The notes below the pieces were generated by a model. The model made no database searches. It worked only from the letters and a program-made list of their open reading frames with translations, and was not told where the DNA came from. Position numbers and translations under genes: made by a program. Positions 1 to 8,411 of a stretch of 64,000 nucleotides of DNA are shown here, in pieces. Origin of the DNA: Verrucomicrobiota bacterium (GTDB lineage Bacteria > Verrucomicrobiota > Verrucomicrobiia > Verrucomicrobiales > Akkermansiaceae); NCBI GenBank assembly GCA_004293445.1, contig RDYP01000005.1:1-64000 (forward strand), in the 5' to 3' direction. Position 1 is the stretch's first letter; every line of letters begins with the position of its first letter.

Positions 1-444
1 CTACCCGGATCGACCCCGGGGTCAATACCTTTCGACACGTTTTTTGAGAAAACTTTCACCAAGCACCCAAGCCATTGATCACAAACACCCAAGACCACCA
101 CAACAAGTCACAGGAAGAAATCCAATCCCAACAATCAGAGCCCAGACCGCAAACAAAACGGCCACGTGGACACCTCGCAGCAGGCAAAACCACCGCCTCC
201 AGCAGAAGCCATCGATGAGCACGATCTTCTACTGTAGCTCGCAAATGGGTGCCGATGGCACCTCGATATCCTCCGAAATCGAATGGCTCACGCGGGAAAG
301 GCTTGCAGGGCGACTGGGCGCAATCGAACGCACAGGGACCCAGTCTCCAATCACTCGGCGCGCTTGCAGGATGGCAACGCAACTTTCAGAGCACGCGTCG
401 AAGGGATCCGCAAACCAGACGCCCCAAAACTCGACAGGATTGTC
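1..444. other. Left flank without a convincing gene
   Basis: No open frame here has credible protein composition: the plus and minus frames give basic or Cys/Trp-rich shadow peptides without domains, signal peptide or start context. A perfect 12-bp palindrome (GACCCCGGGGTC, 12-23) lies at the very edge and could belong to the terminator of a gene outside the window. Nothing else is visible. Confidence 0.5.
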
Positions 445-480
445 AAAAAAAGCCCGCCACGGAGCGAAGTCCGTGGCGGG
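445..480 (-). terminator. Rho-independent terminator of the pseudopilin gene
   Basis: A perfect 11-bp GC-rich stem (453-463 pairing with 470-480) with a 6-nt loop is followed, on the minus strand, by seven U residues (A run 445-451 on the plus strand). It sits about 37 bp downstream of the pseudopilin stop codon, so it closes that transcript. Confidence 0.85.
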
Positions 481-516
481 GCTGGAAAATCAAAAGCGAG
501 GATTTTTCCCCTTGGC

Positions 517-1098
517 TTACCAAGTCTTCACGTCATCGACGCCCAGCTTGCCGTCTTGGCCAAAACTGTAAACGATGGCGACCTTGTTACGAACCACGTT
601 GCCTTGGACGATGGGGTCTTCGATCTCGCCTTCGTATTCGATGTCGAACTTCACGTTGAAAGGCTTACCCCAAGCATCGTAGAGGCCCTCGATCTGTCCA
701 CCGGCACCGCCGTTGCTGTAAACCAAGCCACCCTTCTTGGCATTCTTGCTCTCCTTGACCGTGAGAAAGGCGAGCTTCCGCGGATTCTGCATCGTGCCGG
801 TGTCGTCTTCCTTACCCAAGAGAACCCGCAGCAGCTCGACGCCGGCTTCGCCCGAAGTCTGGATTTCCTCGGAAGATGCCTCGATCCCCGGCAGCTTGCT
901 GTATTCCTGATAATACTGCTCGATCGCTTGGTAGAGAGCGGTCGCGTCGGATTGAGTCTGCAAAGTCTTGGCTCTCTTGGTGACGAGCTGAATCCCACCG
1001 AAGCTCATCGCCGCGAGGACGACGATGATGGAGATAACGACGAGGAGCTCGACGAGCGTGAAGCCGCGGGAGCCGCGACGTTGGGAATAGGTTTTCAT
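517..1098 (-). CDS. Type II secretion/type IV pilin-like pseudopilin (GspG-like)
   Basis: 193 aa. The N-terminus is a class III (prepilin) signal: a short basic leader, then Gly12-Phe13 as the expected prepilin peptidase site, Glu17 at +5, and a hydrophobic helix FTLVELLVVISIIVVLAAM. The rest fits a GspG-type globular head, with a long helix rich in Gln/Tyr (about 45-75) and a C-terminal QDGKLGVDD stretch like the calcium-binding end of major pseudopilins. The ATG at 1098 was chosen because it gives the normal short leader; an upstream ATG would add 49 unlikely residues. It is monocistronic, divergent from RNase R, and followed by a strong terminator. Which pilus or secretion system it serves cannot be told here, because no assembly genes are nearby. 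Verrucomicrobia carry many such orphan pseudopilins. Confidence 0.85.
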   Translation of the reverse strand: MKTYSQRRGSRGFTLVELLVVISIIVVLAAMSFGGIQLVTKRAKTLQTQSDATALYQAIEQYYQEYSKLPGIEASSEEIQTSGEAGVELLRVLLGKEDDTGTMQNPRKLAFLTVKESKNAKKGGLVYSNGGAGGQIEGLYDAWGKPFNVKFDIEYEGEIEDPIVQGNVVRNKVAIVYSFGQDGKLGVDDVKTW

Positions 1099-1265
1099 AT
1101 CGTGTTCGGCTGAAATCGAAGCGACGGAAACGAAATCGGACAGAGATAGCAATCTCCCGTTTCGCGGCGGTCCGATTTTGAAAACGAATCCGCCCATGTT
1201 GTCTGCCAAGCGCTTTTCCGGCTCCCGCATTGCCATGAAGGCCATTGCGGTTCATTGTGACCACC

Positions 1266-3860
1266 ATGGAACGACAAGAACTGCGGAGCGCGCTGCTCCG
1301 CTTGATGGGTGGTAACGGCTACCGCCCCCTGAACAAGTCCGAGATTTCTCGCGATCTCGAGCTGAGCACACAGGAGCGCCCCCTGCTCCGACATGCGCTG
1401 GCCGCTCTGGTTCACGAAGGAAAAATCCTCGAAGGAAAGAAGGGCCGCTATGAACTCTTAGGATCCGCCAAACACGGCGGCAATTTGCTCCGCGGCAACA
1501 TCCGCTTTCTGCCACGCGGCCACGCATGGTTCTATCCCGACCTCGTCGATCCCGATAACCAGGCCACTGGCATCGATCTCAAGACCCACTCCCGAGTCCA
1601 CATCCCGCGCCGCGACACCGGCACCGCTCTTGAAGGCGATCGCGTCCTCGTTTCCTTCCAACTCCCACGCCCCGACCATCGTCGTCGGCCAGGCGGAAAA
1701 TCGCCACGTGAGGAGGAGCCCGACGCCCGCGGCCGAGTCGAAAAAGTCCTCGAACGCCGCAGCGGCCGCATTGTCGGCATCTTCAAAAAGAAGGGTAAAT
1801 TCGGCTGGGTCGAGACCGAGGACCCCGCGATGGACGGGCAGATCGATCTCAGCGCCGAGACCACCGCGGCACCCGGACAGTTGGTGGTCGTCGAACTCGA
1901 ACAATGGGAAAAACAGCGAACTCCACGCGGACGCGTGCTCGAAGTGCTCGGGTGGCCGGGGGATGCCGGCGTCGACATCATTGCAGTGATCCACCGCCAA
2001 GGCCTCCGCACCTCCTTCCCGGATGAAGTCATCGCCGAGACCCGCGCGGTTGCCGACGAAGTCGATCCGAAGGAAATCGCCCGCCGCGAGGACTGGCGCG
2101 ACCGACTGGTGGTAACCATCGACCCCGCCGATGCCAAGGACCACGACGACGCGATCTGGGTCGAAAAAAACAAGAATGGCTGGACCGTCGCCGTCCACAT
2201 CGCCGACGTCTCTCACTACGTGAAGCCTAGTACTTCACTCGACAAAGAAGCCTCTGAACGTGGTAACTCGACCTACCTCGTCGACCGAGTGTTGCCGATG
2301 CTTCCGCCCGAGTTATCGAATGGCATCTGCTCGCTCAAACCCCACGTCAACCGCCTCACCAAGTGCGCGGTGATCGAAGTTTCCAAGCACGGCAAGGTCC
2401 TCAAGAAGCACTTCTGCGACGCCGTGATCAACAGCCAAGCCAAACTGTCCTACGAGCAAGCCCAGGCCATTCTCGATGGCCAGCCAGCACCAAAACCGTC
2501 TCCTCCAGGACTCGAGGAAATGGTCCGCGAAGCGTGGAACATGGCCGCCGTGCTCCGTAAGAAGCGCTTCGCCGACGGCGCGCTCGACCTCGAAATGCCG
2601 GAGATCCGAGTCAAGCTCGACGACCAGGGACGCGCGGTGGAAGTCCACCAAGTCGAGCACAGCGCAAGCCATCAACTCATCGAGGAATGCATGCTGCTGG
2701 CCAACGAAACCGTCGCCCACCAGCTCAAGATCCGCAACAAGCCGACTATCTACCGAATTCACGAGGACCCCGATTTCGCCCGCCTCGCCGACTACTCGGA
2801 GGCCGCAAAGGCGCACGGCTACAAACCCGGCGATCTCAGCAATCGGGCGCATATCCAGGCCCTGCTCGACGCCGCGAAAGGCCGACCCGACGAGCACCTC
2901 ATCAAGCTCGGCCTGCTTAAGAGCCTCAAACGCGCCGCCTACTCGGCCGACCCGCTCGGCCACTACGGCCTCGCGAAAGGCGACTACTGCCACTTCACCA
3001 GCCCGATCCGCCGCTACGCGGACCTCGTCGTCCATCGCTCGCTACAGGCCTTCCTCACCAACCCGCCGAAGCAACTCGACAAGGTGCCCGGCCAAGTCGA
3101 GCTGGCAGAATTCGCACGCCACATCTCCAACACCGAACGCACTTCCGCCGAGGCAGAAAGCGAGACCAAGCAGATCAAGATGCTCGAATACCTCGATTTC
3201 TGCACCAAGCAGGATCCGCCACCCGTATTCGAAGGCGTGATCACCGACGTCCGCATGATGGGCCTCATGGTGGAGGCGAGCGAGATCGGCGCGCGCGGCG
3301 TGATCAAACGCGAGGACCTGCCGCGCGGCGACTGGCGCTTCGAGCAGTCGCAAATGCGCTACGTGTCCCGCAGCGGTCTCCATTACCAGCTCGGACAGAA
3401 AATCCGGATGGAAGTCGCACGCATCGATTTCCACGCGAAATTCGTCGACTTCAGGATTGCCGGCGATGCCCCGCCCGCAGCTCCCGACCCGATCGGCCGC
3501 AGCACGCCACGCGAGGAAGCTCGCCTTCGCCGTTCTGGCAAGGCACCGAAAAGCAAATCCGAGCGCTTCCAGCCCAAGTCAAAGCTCAAAGACAAGTCCA
3601 AGCCCGCGGACAAAAACCGCAGCAAAGTCGCAGGGCCAGCACCCGCCGCTCTTGAACGCGGCGAAACCACCCGGCCCACACCCTACTCCGCCAAGTCCGA
3701 TGGCCCGATTTCCAAATGGGCCGCGCGAGACCAAGCCGAAGGCACTCGCTCGAAGTGGTCCAAGCCGGGAAAATCCGTCGGAAGCAAATCCAAGTGGGCT
3801 GCTGCCAGTGACAGCCGCAAGCCCGCAAAAAAATCCCCGAAACGCCGACGCGGCAAGTAA
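1266..3860 (+). CDS. rnr: Ribonuclease R (RNB-family 3'-5' exoribonuclease)
   Basis: 864 aa. It degrades structured RNA 3' to 5' and helps rRNA and mRNA quality control. Order of parts: a winged-helix-like start (1-65, ending GRYELL), cold-shock/OB domains (about 70-260), the RNB catalytic domain with the metal-binding aspartates D286, D292, D294 and D295 (DPADAKDHDDA), the HYGLA and SPIRRYADL motifs of RNase II/R enzymes, an S1 domain (about 654-733), and a 131-residue Lys/Ser/Pro-rich tail (734-864). The ATG at 1266 fits the family start better than the TTG at 1245. The tail is longer than the E. coli basic tail and is probably disordered, perhaps binding RNA or helicases (inference). Confidence 0.95.
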   Translation: MERQELRSALLRLMGGNGYRPLNKSEISRDLELSTQERPLLRHALAALVHEGKILEGKKGRYELLGSAKHGGNLLRGNIRFLPRGHAWFYPDLVDPDNQATGIDLKTHSRVHIPRRDTGTALEGDRVLVSFQLPRPDHRRRPGGKSPREEEPDARGRVEKVLERRSGRIVGIFKKKGKFGWVETEDPAMDGQIDLSAETTAAPGQLVVVELEQWEKQRTPRGRVLEVLGWPGDAGVDIIAVIHRQGLRTSFPDEVIAETRAVADEVDPKEIARREDWRDRLVVTIDPADAKDHDDAIWVEKNKNGWTVAVHIADVSHYVKPSTSLDKEASERGNSTYLVDRVLPMLPPELSNGICSLKPHVNRLTKCAVIEVSKHGKVLKKHFCDAVINSQAKLSYEQAQAILDGQPAPKPSPPGLEEMVREAWNMAAVLRKKRFADGALDLEMPEIRVKLDDQGRAVEVHQVEHSASHQLIEECMLLANETVAHQLKIRNKPTIYRIHEDPDFARLADYSEAAKAHGYKPGDLSNRAHIQALLDAAKGRPDEHLIKLGLLKSLKRAAYSADPLGHYGLAKGDYCHFTSPIRRYADLVVHRSLQAFLTNPPKQLDKVPGQVELAEFARHISNTERTSAEAESETKQIKMLEYLDFCTKQDPPPVFEGVITDVRMMGLMVEASEIGARGVIKREDLPRGDWRFEQSQMRYVSRSGLHYQLGQKIRMEVARIDFHAKFVDFRIAGDAPPAAPDPIGRSTPREEARLRRSGKAPKSKSERFQPKSKLKDKSKPADKNRSKVAGPAPAALERGETTRPTPYSAKSDGPISKWAARDQAEGTRSKWSKPGKSVGSKSKWAAASDSRKPAKKSPKRRRGK

Positions 3861-3977
3861 TCGCTCGGGCGCGCGGTCCCTCGTTTTCCGAAAAGAAAGA
3901 CCGCACGCCTCATCCAATCTCCGTCCGCTGATCCGGACCATTGCCAAGAACCACCAAATCCGCTTCGATCCCGCCCG

Positions 3978-4988
3978 ATGAAATCCGCAAGCCTTCTGCT
4001 TCTCCTACCCACCCTCGCCCTCGCCCACCCCGATCACGGCAAACAGCCCGGCAAGGAACTGACCGAAGCCGTACGCACCGGCAACGGCGCTTGGCAATTC
4101 GAAGCCGTCCCGCACTGGGGCGAACTGCCCGATGGCAAAAACATCGGACCCACCCACGGCGGCGTGGTGGTCGATGACAAAACCGGTCTCATCTACGTGT
4201 CGACCGATGCCCCGCACGGCATCCTCGTCTGGCAACCGGACGGCAAGTTCGTCCAAGCGATCGCACCCGAGTGCCAAGGCTTCCACGCCATGGCGATCCG
4301 CGAGGAGAATGGCGCAGCCGCGATCTACGGAGCCCAACTTTCCGGTCCCAAGCCCCTGCGTATCTGCAAGATCGACACCAGCGGAAAAATCCTCCTCGAA
4401 ATCTCCCAAGCCACCGCTGGGGACGTCCAAGGCGGGTGGAACGGACTTACCGCCGTCGCCGTCGCGCCGGATGGCAGCATCTTCTGCTCCATGGGATACG
4501 GCGCCCAGTTCATTCACAAGTTCGACGCCGCCGGCAAGCACCTCAAGACCTTCGGCGGCAAGGGCAATGGCGACGGCCAGACCGAGACCAGCCACGGCAT
4601 GGCGCTCGACACGCGCTTCGGCGAACCCCGCCTGCTGGTCTGCGATCGCGCCAACCGCCGCCTGATCCACTTCGACCTCGAAGGCAACTGGATCGGCGTC
4701 CACGCCACCAACCTCCGCCTTCCCTGCTCGGTTTCGATTCATGGCGAAATCTGCGCCGTTGCCGAACTCGAGGCCCGCGTGACCCTCGTCGACAAAAACG
4801 GCGCACCCGTCGCCTTCCTCGGCGACAATCCAAACAAGGCGCAGTGGGCAGGCTTCGGCGTCCCGAAAGACCAGATGCAGCTCGGCATCTTCACCGCGCC
4901 CCACGGCCTGTCCTTCGACAAGGACGGCAACCTCTACGTCCAAGATTGGAACCAATCCGGCCGCGTGACCAAGCTTCGCAAGCTCTGA
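3978..4988 (+). CDS. Exported NHL-type six-bladed beta-propeller protein
   Basis: 336 aa with a clear signal peptide (MKSASLLLLLPTLALA, cleavage near residue 16), so it is exported. The mature part repeats short strands of the type GGVVVDDKTGLIYVST, AVAPDGSIFCSMGYG, GLSFDKDGNLYVQDW, which are NHL/peptidylglycine-lyase-like propeller blades. Such propellers bind ligands or act as lyases or lactonases; no catalytic set is certain here, so function stays open. It starts 117 bp after rnr and ends at a strong terminator, and may be its own unit. The convergent neighbour is the LolC/E-like permease. Confidence 0.75.
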   Translation: MKSASLLLLLPTLALAHPDHGKQPGKELTEAVRTGNGAWQFEAVPHWGELPDGKNIGPTHGGVVVDDKTGLIYVSTDAPHGILVWQPDGKFVQAIAPECQGFHAMAIREENGAAAIYGAQLSGPKPLRICKIDTSGKILLEISQATAGDVQGGWNGLTAVAVAPDGSIFCSMGYGAQFIHKFDAAGKHLKTFGGKGNGDGQTETSHGMALDTRFGEPRLLVCDRANRRLIHFDLEGNWIGVHATNLRLPCSVSIHGEICAVAELEARVTLVDKNGAPVAFLGDNPNKAQWAGFGVPKDQMQLGIFTAPHGLSFDKDGNLYVQDWNQSGRVTKLRKL

Positions 4989-5009
4989 TCGACGCAGCAG
5001 GCGTTTTCC

Positions 5010-5040
5010 AAAAGGGCGGGCCACACGGTCCGCCCTTTTT
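5010..5040 (+). terminator. Bidirectional rho-independent terminator
   Basis: The stem AAAAGGGCGG (5010-5019) pairs with CCGCCCTTTT (5030-5039), extended by three inner pairs including one wobble. It is flanked by A and T runs, so it can stop both the plus-strand propeller gene (ends 4988) and the minus-strand permease gene (ends 5048). Confidence 0.85.
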
Positions 5041-5047
5041 CGTGCCC

Positions 5048-6664
5048 TCACAGATTGCGCAACGACTTCGCGGCATCGCTGCGAGCCGCGAAGAAAGCAG
5101 GCACAAAGGCCGCCAGCGCACAGAGGATGAAGGCGCAGATGGCAATGATCGCCACCTCCAGCGGATTCACATGAGCGGGAAGCACCTTGAAGCCATGAAA
5201 GTCTTTCGGGAAAGGATCGAAGCCAAATTGGCGGAACAGCCCTTGGATCCCACCTCGCCAGTGAATCACCAGCAGGCCGCTACCGGCACCAAGCAGCGCC
5301 CCGAGAAAGCCAAGAATCATGCCCTGATACACGAAGACCTTCACGATCTGCCCCGGCGCTGCGCCCAGCGCTTTCATCACCCCGATCTCCCGCCGCTTCT
5401 GAATCGTAACGGTGAACATCACCGCCATCATCGAGAACGCCGACACCAGAATGATGAACGACAGCGCGAAATACATCATCATCCGCTGCTGGTTGATCAG
5501 TCGGGAAAAATCACCGAACTCCTCGATCCAAGTCACCACCTGCCAGCCGCCATCCATCACTCCCGCGAACTCACGGGCCATGCGATCCGCCTGATAGGCA
5601 TCGTCCAGCCGCACCGCAATCCCCTGCACCGCACCCTCCAATCCGGCGAGCTCCTGGGCCAGCGGCAGCGGCATGAAAATGTCGGGCGTCAGCGCCATCT
5701 GCGATGCCTGATACACGCCCACGACCTCCGCCTCTTTCGGCAGGACGATCTCCTTGAAGCTCTTGAGAATTTCCGCGTCCATTTTTTCGACATCCGTCGT
5801 CTCCAACAGCGCCAGAATTTCCGCCGCCTCGGCCGGCAACCCTGCATCCACCAGCAAGGTTCCATCGGCCTCCGGCTCCCCGTCAAAGAGCGCGAGGAAA
5901 CGACCCACAATCTCCTTCTCCGGCTCGCGGATCTCCGCGAGAAAGACATCGTAGAGCGGCTCGTAGATCGCTCGATAGGCAGCCTCGCCCAACGCCAGGC
6001 GATCGCCGCGAGGCACGAAGGCCGTTTTCAAAGCTTCCTTCGCCGCCGCCAGCGGAGCAGCGAATTCCTCGCGCACCGGAGGACGACGCGTGACCCGATC
6101 GATCCTCTCGACTTCTTCCAAATTCTGGGCAGAGAGGAATTTCACCTTATCCCCAGGCTGCAAAGCGAACTGACGTGCGATGATCGAGGAGACCACGACC
6201 CGGTCGTCCAAACCCATGTCCGCCGTGCTGCCGGGAAAAAGCTCGCGATCCAAGAGCTTATCGAGCCCCGCCACCTGGGCAGCATCCTCGGTATCGAGGC
6301 CGCGGAAAAAAACCGGCCGCTTGCGAGAGGTCGCATCCACCATCAGCACGTATTCCTGCACGAAAGCAGTGGCCGACTGCACACCGGGACGTTTCGAGAT
6401 TTCACCAGCGGTCGCCCGCCAGTCCGCGATGGGTTCGCGGAAGCCTCCGAAAGGGGCATACTCCAGCCGAACGTGAGGCGTGAACCCCAGCAAACGACTC
6501 TTCACCTCACGCTCCAAACCCGCGTAGACCGCCATTACCACAACCAGCACCAAAACGCCCAGCAGCACGCCCGTCACAGAAATCAGAGTCACGGCCGAAA
6601 GCGTCGCCCGGCGCGGATTGAGGTAACGCCAGGCAAGCATCAGGCTGAAGGAACGTCGGGCCAT
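5048..6664 (-). CDS. LolC/LolE-like lipoprotein-releasing ABC permease (FtsX/MacB fold)
   Basis: 538 aa inner-membrane protein. One transmembrane helix lies at about 22-46, a very large periplasmic domain follows (about 50-390), and three helices sit near the C-terminus (about 395-420, 435-465, 505-530). This is the LolC/E and MacB arrangement. The start MARRSFSLMLAWRYL and the cytoplasmic loop KRREIGVMKALGAAPGQI are hallmark LolC/E features. Usual LolC/E proteins have about 400-415 residues, so the periplasmic part is enlarged by over 100 residues. The partner ATPase LolD is not next to it, so it must be supplied from elsewhere if this is the lipoprotein exporter. Another FtsX-family export role is possible. 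Confidence 0.8.
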   Translation of the reverse strand: MARRSFSLMLAWRYLNPRRATLSAVTLISVTGVLLGVLVLVVVMAVYAGLEREVKSRLLGFTPHVRLEYAPFGGFREPIADWRATAGEISKRPGVQSATAFVQEYVLMVDATSRKRPVFFRGLDTEDAAQVAGLDKLLDRELFPGSTADMGLDDRVVVSSIIARQFALQPGDKVKFLSAQNLEEVERIDRVTRRPPVREEFAAPLAAAKEALKTAFVPRGDRLALGEAAYRAIYEPLYDVFLAEIREPEKEIVGRFLALFDGEPEADGTLLVDAGLPAEAAEILALLETTDVEKMDAEILKSFKEIVLPKEAEVVGVYQASQMALTPDIFMPLPLAQELAGLEGAVQGIAVRLDDAYQADRMAREFAGVMDGGWQVVTWIEEFGDFSRLINQQRMMMYFALSFIILVSAFSMMAVMFTVTIQKRREIGVMKALGAAPGQIVKVFVYQGMILGFLGALLGAGSGLLVIHWRGGIQGLFRQFGFDPFPKDFHGFKVLPAHVNPLEVAIIAICAFILCALAAFVPAFFAARSDAAKSLRNL

Positions 6665-6772
6665 GCCACTTGCGTAGCGATGCCCGGGCCTTTGGGCAAG
6701 GAACGACCACCGGCCAGCCCCGCATTGCCCTAGGTTGGATTCGCTCGCAGTGGTGGTCGCCCTTCCCCGCCT

Positions 6773-8200
6773 TCAAGGCAGGATCATGAACAGGCCGCCG
6801 GCACTGGCCCAATTCGCGACGGCGACCGGCACCCAGCGCCGCTCGTAACTCGCACCCCAGGAATCGGACACCGCGAACTCCTGCGTCGCCTCATTGTAGC
6901 CGACAATCATGCACACGTGGTGATTCGCGTCCTCCGCGGGCTGCTCCACCACCGACTCGGCCGCAGCAGCGATCTCTTCGGCCCAAGCGGTCCAATCGTC
7001 GACACCCTTGCGCTTGGCACTATTCGCATTGGCCATGTCGTTGTAGGGATCGAGCGATCGCATGGTCCACATCACTGGCACGCCCTGATCGATGTAGCGC
7101 TTCACGTCACGGATACGCAATTCCTTGACCGACTCGTCTTTCGTACGACGGCCCTTGTTGCGGACCTGCTGGCGGATTTCCTCAAGCAGGAACTCCACCG
7201 ACGTTCCGCCGCCCATGCCGCTCTGCCCGACCATCGCCAACAGATACATGTCCGCCTCGATCCCCGCGGTGCGCAAGGCCCGCTCGAAGGTCGCCGGAAC
7301 GCAGTAGCCTTTCGGCCCTTGATCCACCATCGGGATCTCGCCGAGGAACACATCGCCGTTCGGTTCCTTCACAATGTCATCAAGCAGACGCTGGCGGATC
7401 TCCCCGTCCTTGACCTTCTCGGTCTTACCACCGCCCTCGGCAAGCGAAGGCGGAACAATCGAAAGCGAAACGTATTCCCCTTCCTCGCTCGACAATAGCA
7501 GCGAATGCCCCCGCCAATCCCAGCGGCGGACCGTGCGGCGCGTCGCCCGCGAATCGCCAAAGCGCTGGGTCTTCGGCTCACCAAGCACTTTGGAAATCGA
7601 GGACTCCAAGGTCTTTTCATCGGCCTCCATCGCCTTGGCCAAGCTCGCGGCATCCGCCTCGCTACCGCCCTTGAAATGATCCTCACCGCTGCCCGCTCCA
7701 CTCTTGAAGTCGCCCTTGTTGGCATAGACCGCTGAAAAAATCGTCGGCCGTCCCTCCGCATCGGCATAGAGAGCGATCGAATAAGGCCGGGCCCCGAAAA
7801 GCCGATGTCCGTCGTCCGCATAGAGCCGCCAGCTCGCGCTGTGGCGGGTCTTCGACTCGGACCGCAGAGCGAGGGCCTCAGCTAGTTCCCCGGCCTTGCG
7901 CTCCTCGAATGCGGCATCCGAAAAGATCTCGAAACCCGCGCCGCGATTCAGCGCCTCGATTTCTCCGACGCTTTTCGCCAGTTCCTCTTCGAAGGCCGTT
8001 CGGGCCGCCGCAGGGATCCGCTCAGGAGCGACTTCGAAGCGCTTGCCGTCCGACTGACGTCGCAGCACGAAGCGATCCCCGACCTTCCCCTCGCAGCGGA
8101 CCTTGATTTCCTTGCCCTTGGCATCGGTGAGCGTGCGCCACGCGCCCGGCGCGGCGTGAAGCGGAAGCAATAAAGGCAACAGAGCAAGGAGGGCTTTCAT
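6773..8200 (-). CDS. Exported C39-like papain-fold cysteine peptidase with SHD1-like N-domain
   Basis: 475 aa. Signal peptide MKALLALLPLLLPLHAA. After it comes an SHD1-like beta domain (about 20-65; WRTLTDAKGKEIKVR and related strands), a middle domain (about 90-280), and a C-terminal papain-like domain. The likely catalytic Cys is C300 (KGYCVPAT), the His is H428 (NHHVCMIVGYN) and the Asp is D446 (SDSWGASY), in the order and context of C39-like peptidases. The ATG at 8200 was preferred because it alone gives a signal peptide. It is divergent from a serpin gene (start 8412) across about 210 bp, which suggests shared control (inference). Substrate unknown. Confidence 0.75.
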   Translation of the reverse strand: MKALLALLPLLLPLHAAPGAWRTLTDAKGKEIKVRCEGKVGDRFVLRRQSDGKRFEVAPERIPAAARTAFEEELAKSVGEIEALNRGAGFEIFSDAAFEERKAGELAEALALRSESKTRHSASWRLYADDGHRLFGARPYSIALYADAEGRPTIFSAVYANKGDFKSGAGSGEDHFKGGSEADAASLAKAMEADEKTLESSISKVLGEPKTQRFGDSRATRRTVRRWDWRGHSLLLSSEEGEYVSLSIVPPSLAEGGGKTEKVKDGEIRQRLLDDIVKEPNGDVFLGEIPMVDQGPKGYCVPATFERALRTAGIEADMYLLAMVGQSGMGGGTSVEFLLEEIRQQVRNKGRRTKDESVKELRIRDVKRYIDQGVPVMWTMRSLDPYNDMANANSAKRKGVDDWTAWAEEIAAAAESVVEQPAEDANHHVCMIVGYNEATQEFAVSDSWGASYERRWVPVAVANWASAGGLFMILP

Positions 8201-8411
8201 GGACGGATCAAAGGCGCAGGGCAGGACTGATACAACTCCCGAAGCGCCGCGCCAAGATACCGCAGTCTGAAAATCCCGGCAGTGCCCACGGCTCCGATCG
8301 CCGCGACGGCTTCCAGCCGCGTTCGTCAAAAAAGCGATGACTTTACCCAAGGATTTTCTCCCACTCGGGTCGAAAGATTCCCAACATGGGGAAACGCGGA
8401 ACGCCCGAACG

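Noticed and set aside
12-23. Perfect palindrome GACCCCGGGGTC as an operator
   Set aside because: A single GC-rich palindrome at the edge is more simply part of an outside terminator; there is no second copy or promoter.
56-382. 108-aa minus-strand frame at the left edge
   Set aside because: Trp/Cys-rich without motif, lies beyond the pseudopilin terminator, and has no start context.
4271-6733. 820-aa plus-strand open frame spanning the propeller and LolC/E genes
   Set aside because: It is an Arg/His/Gln-rich shadow of two well-supported genes on different strands, without domains.
6681-6759. Inverted repeats between the permease and peptidase genes (TGCCC/GGGCA and CGACCACC/GGTGGTCG)
   Set aside because: No U run follows on either strand, and spacing is long; not enough for a terminator call.
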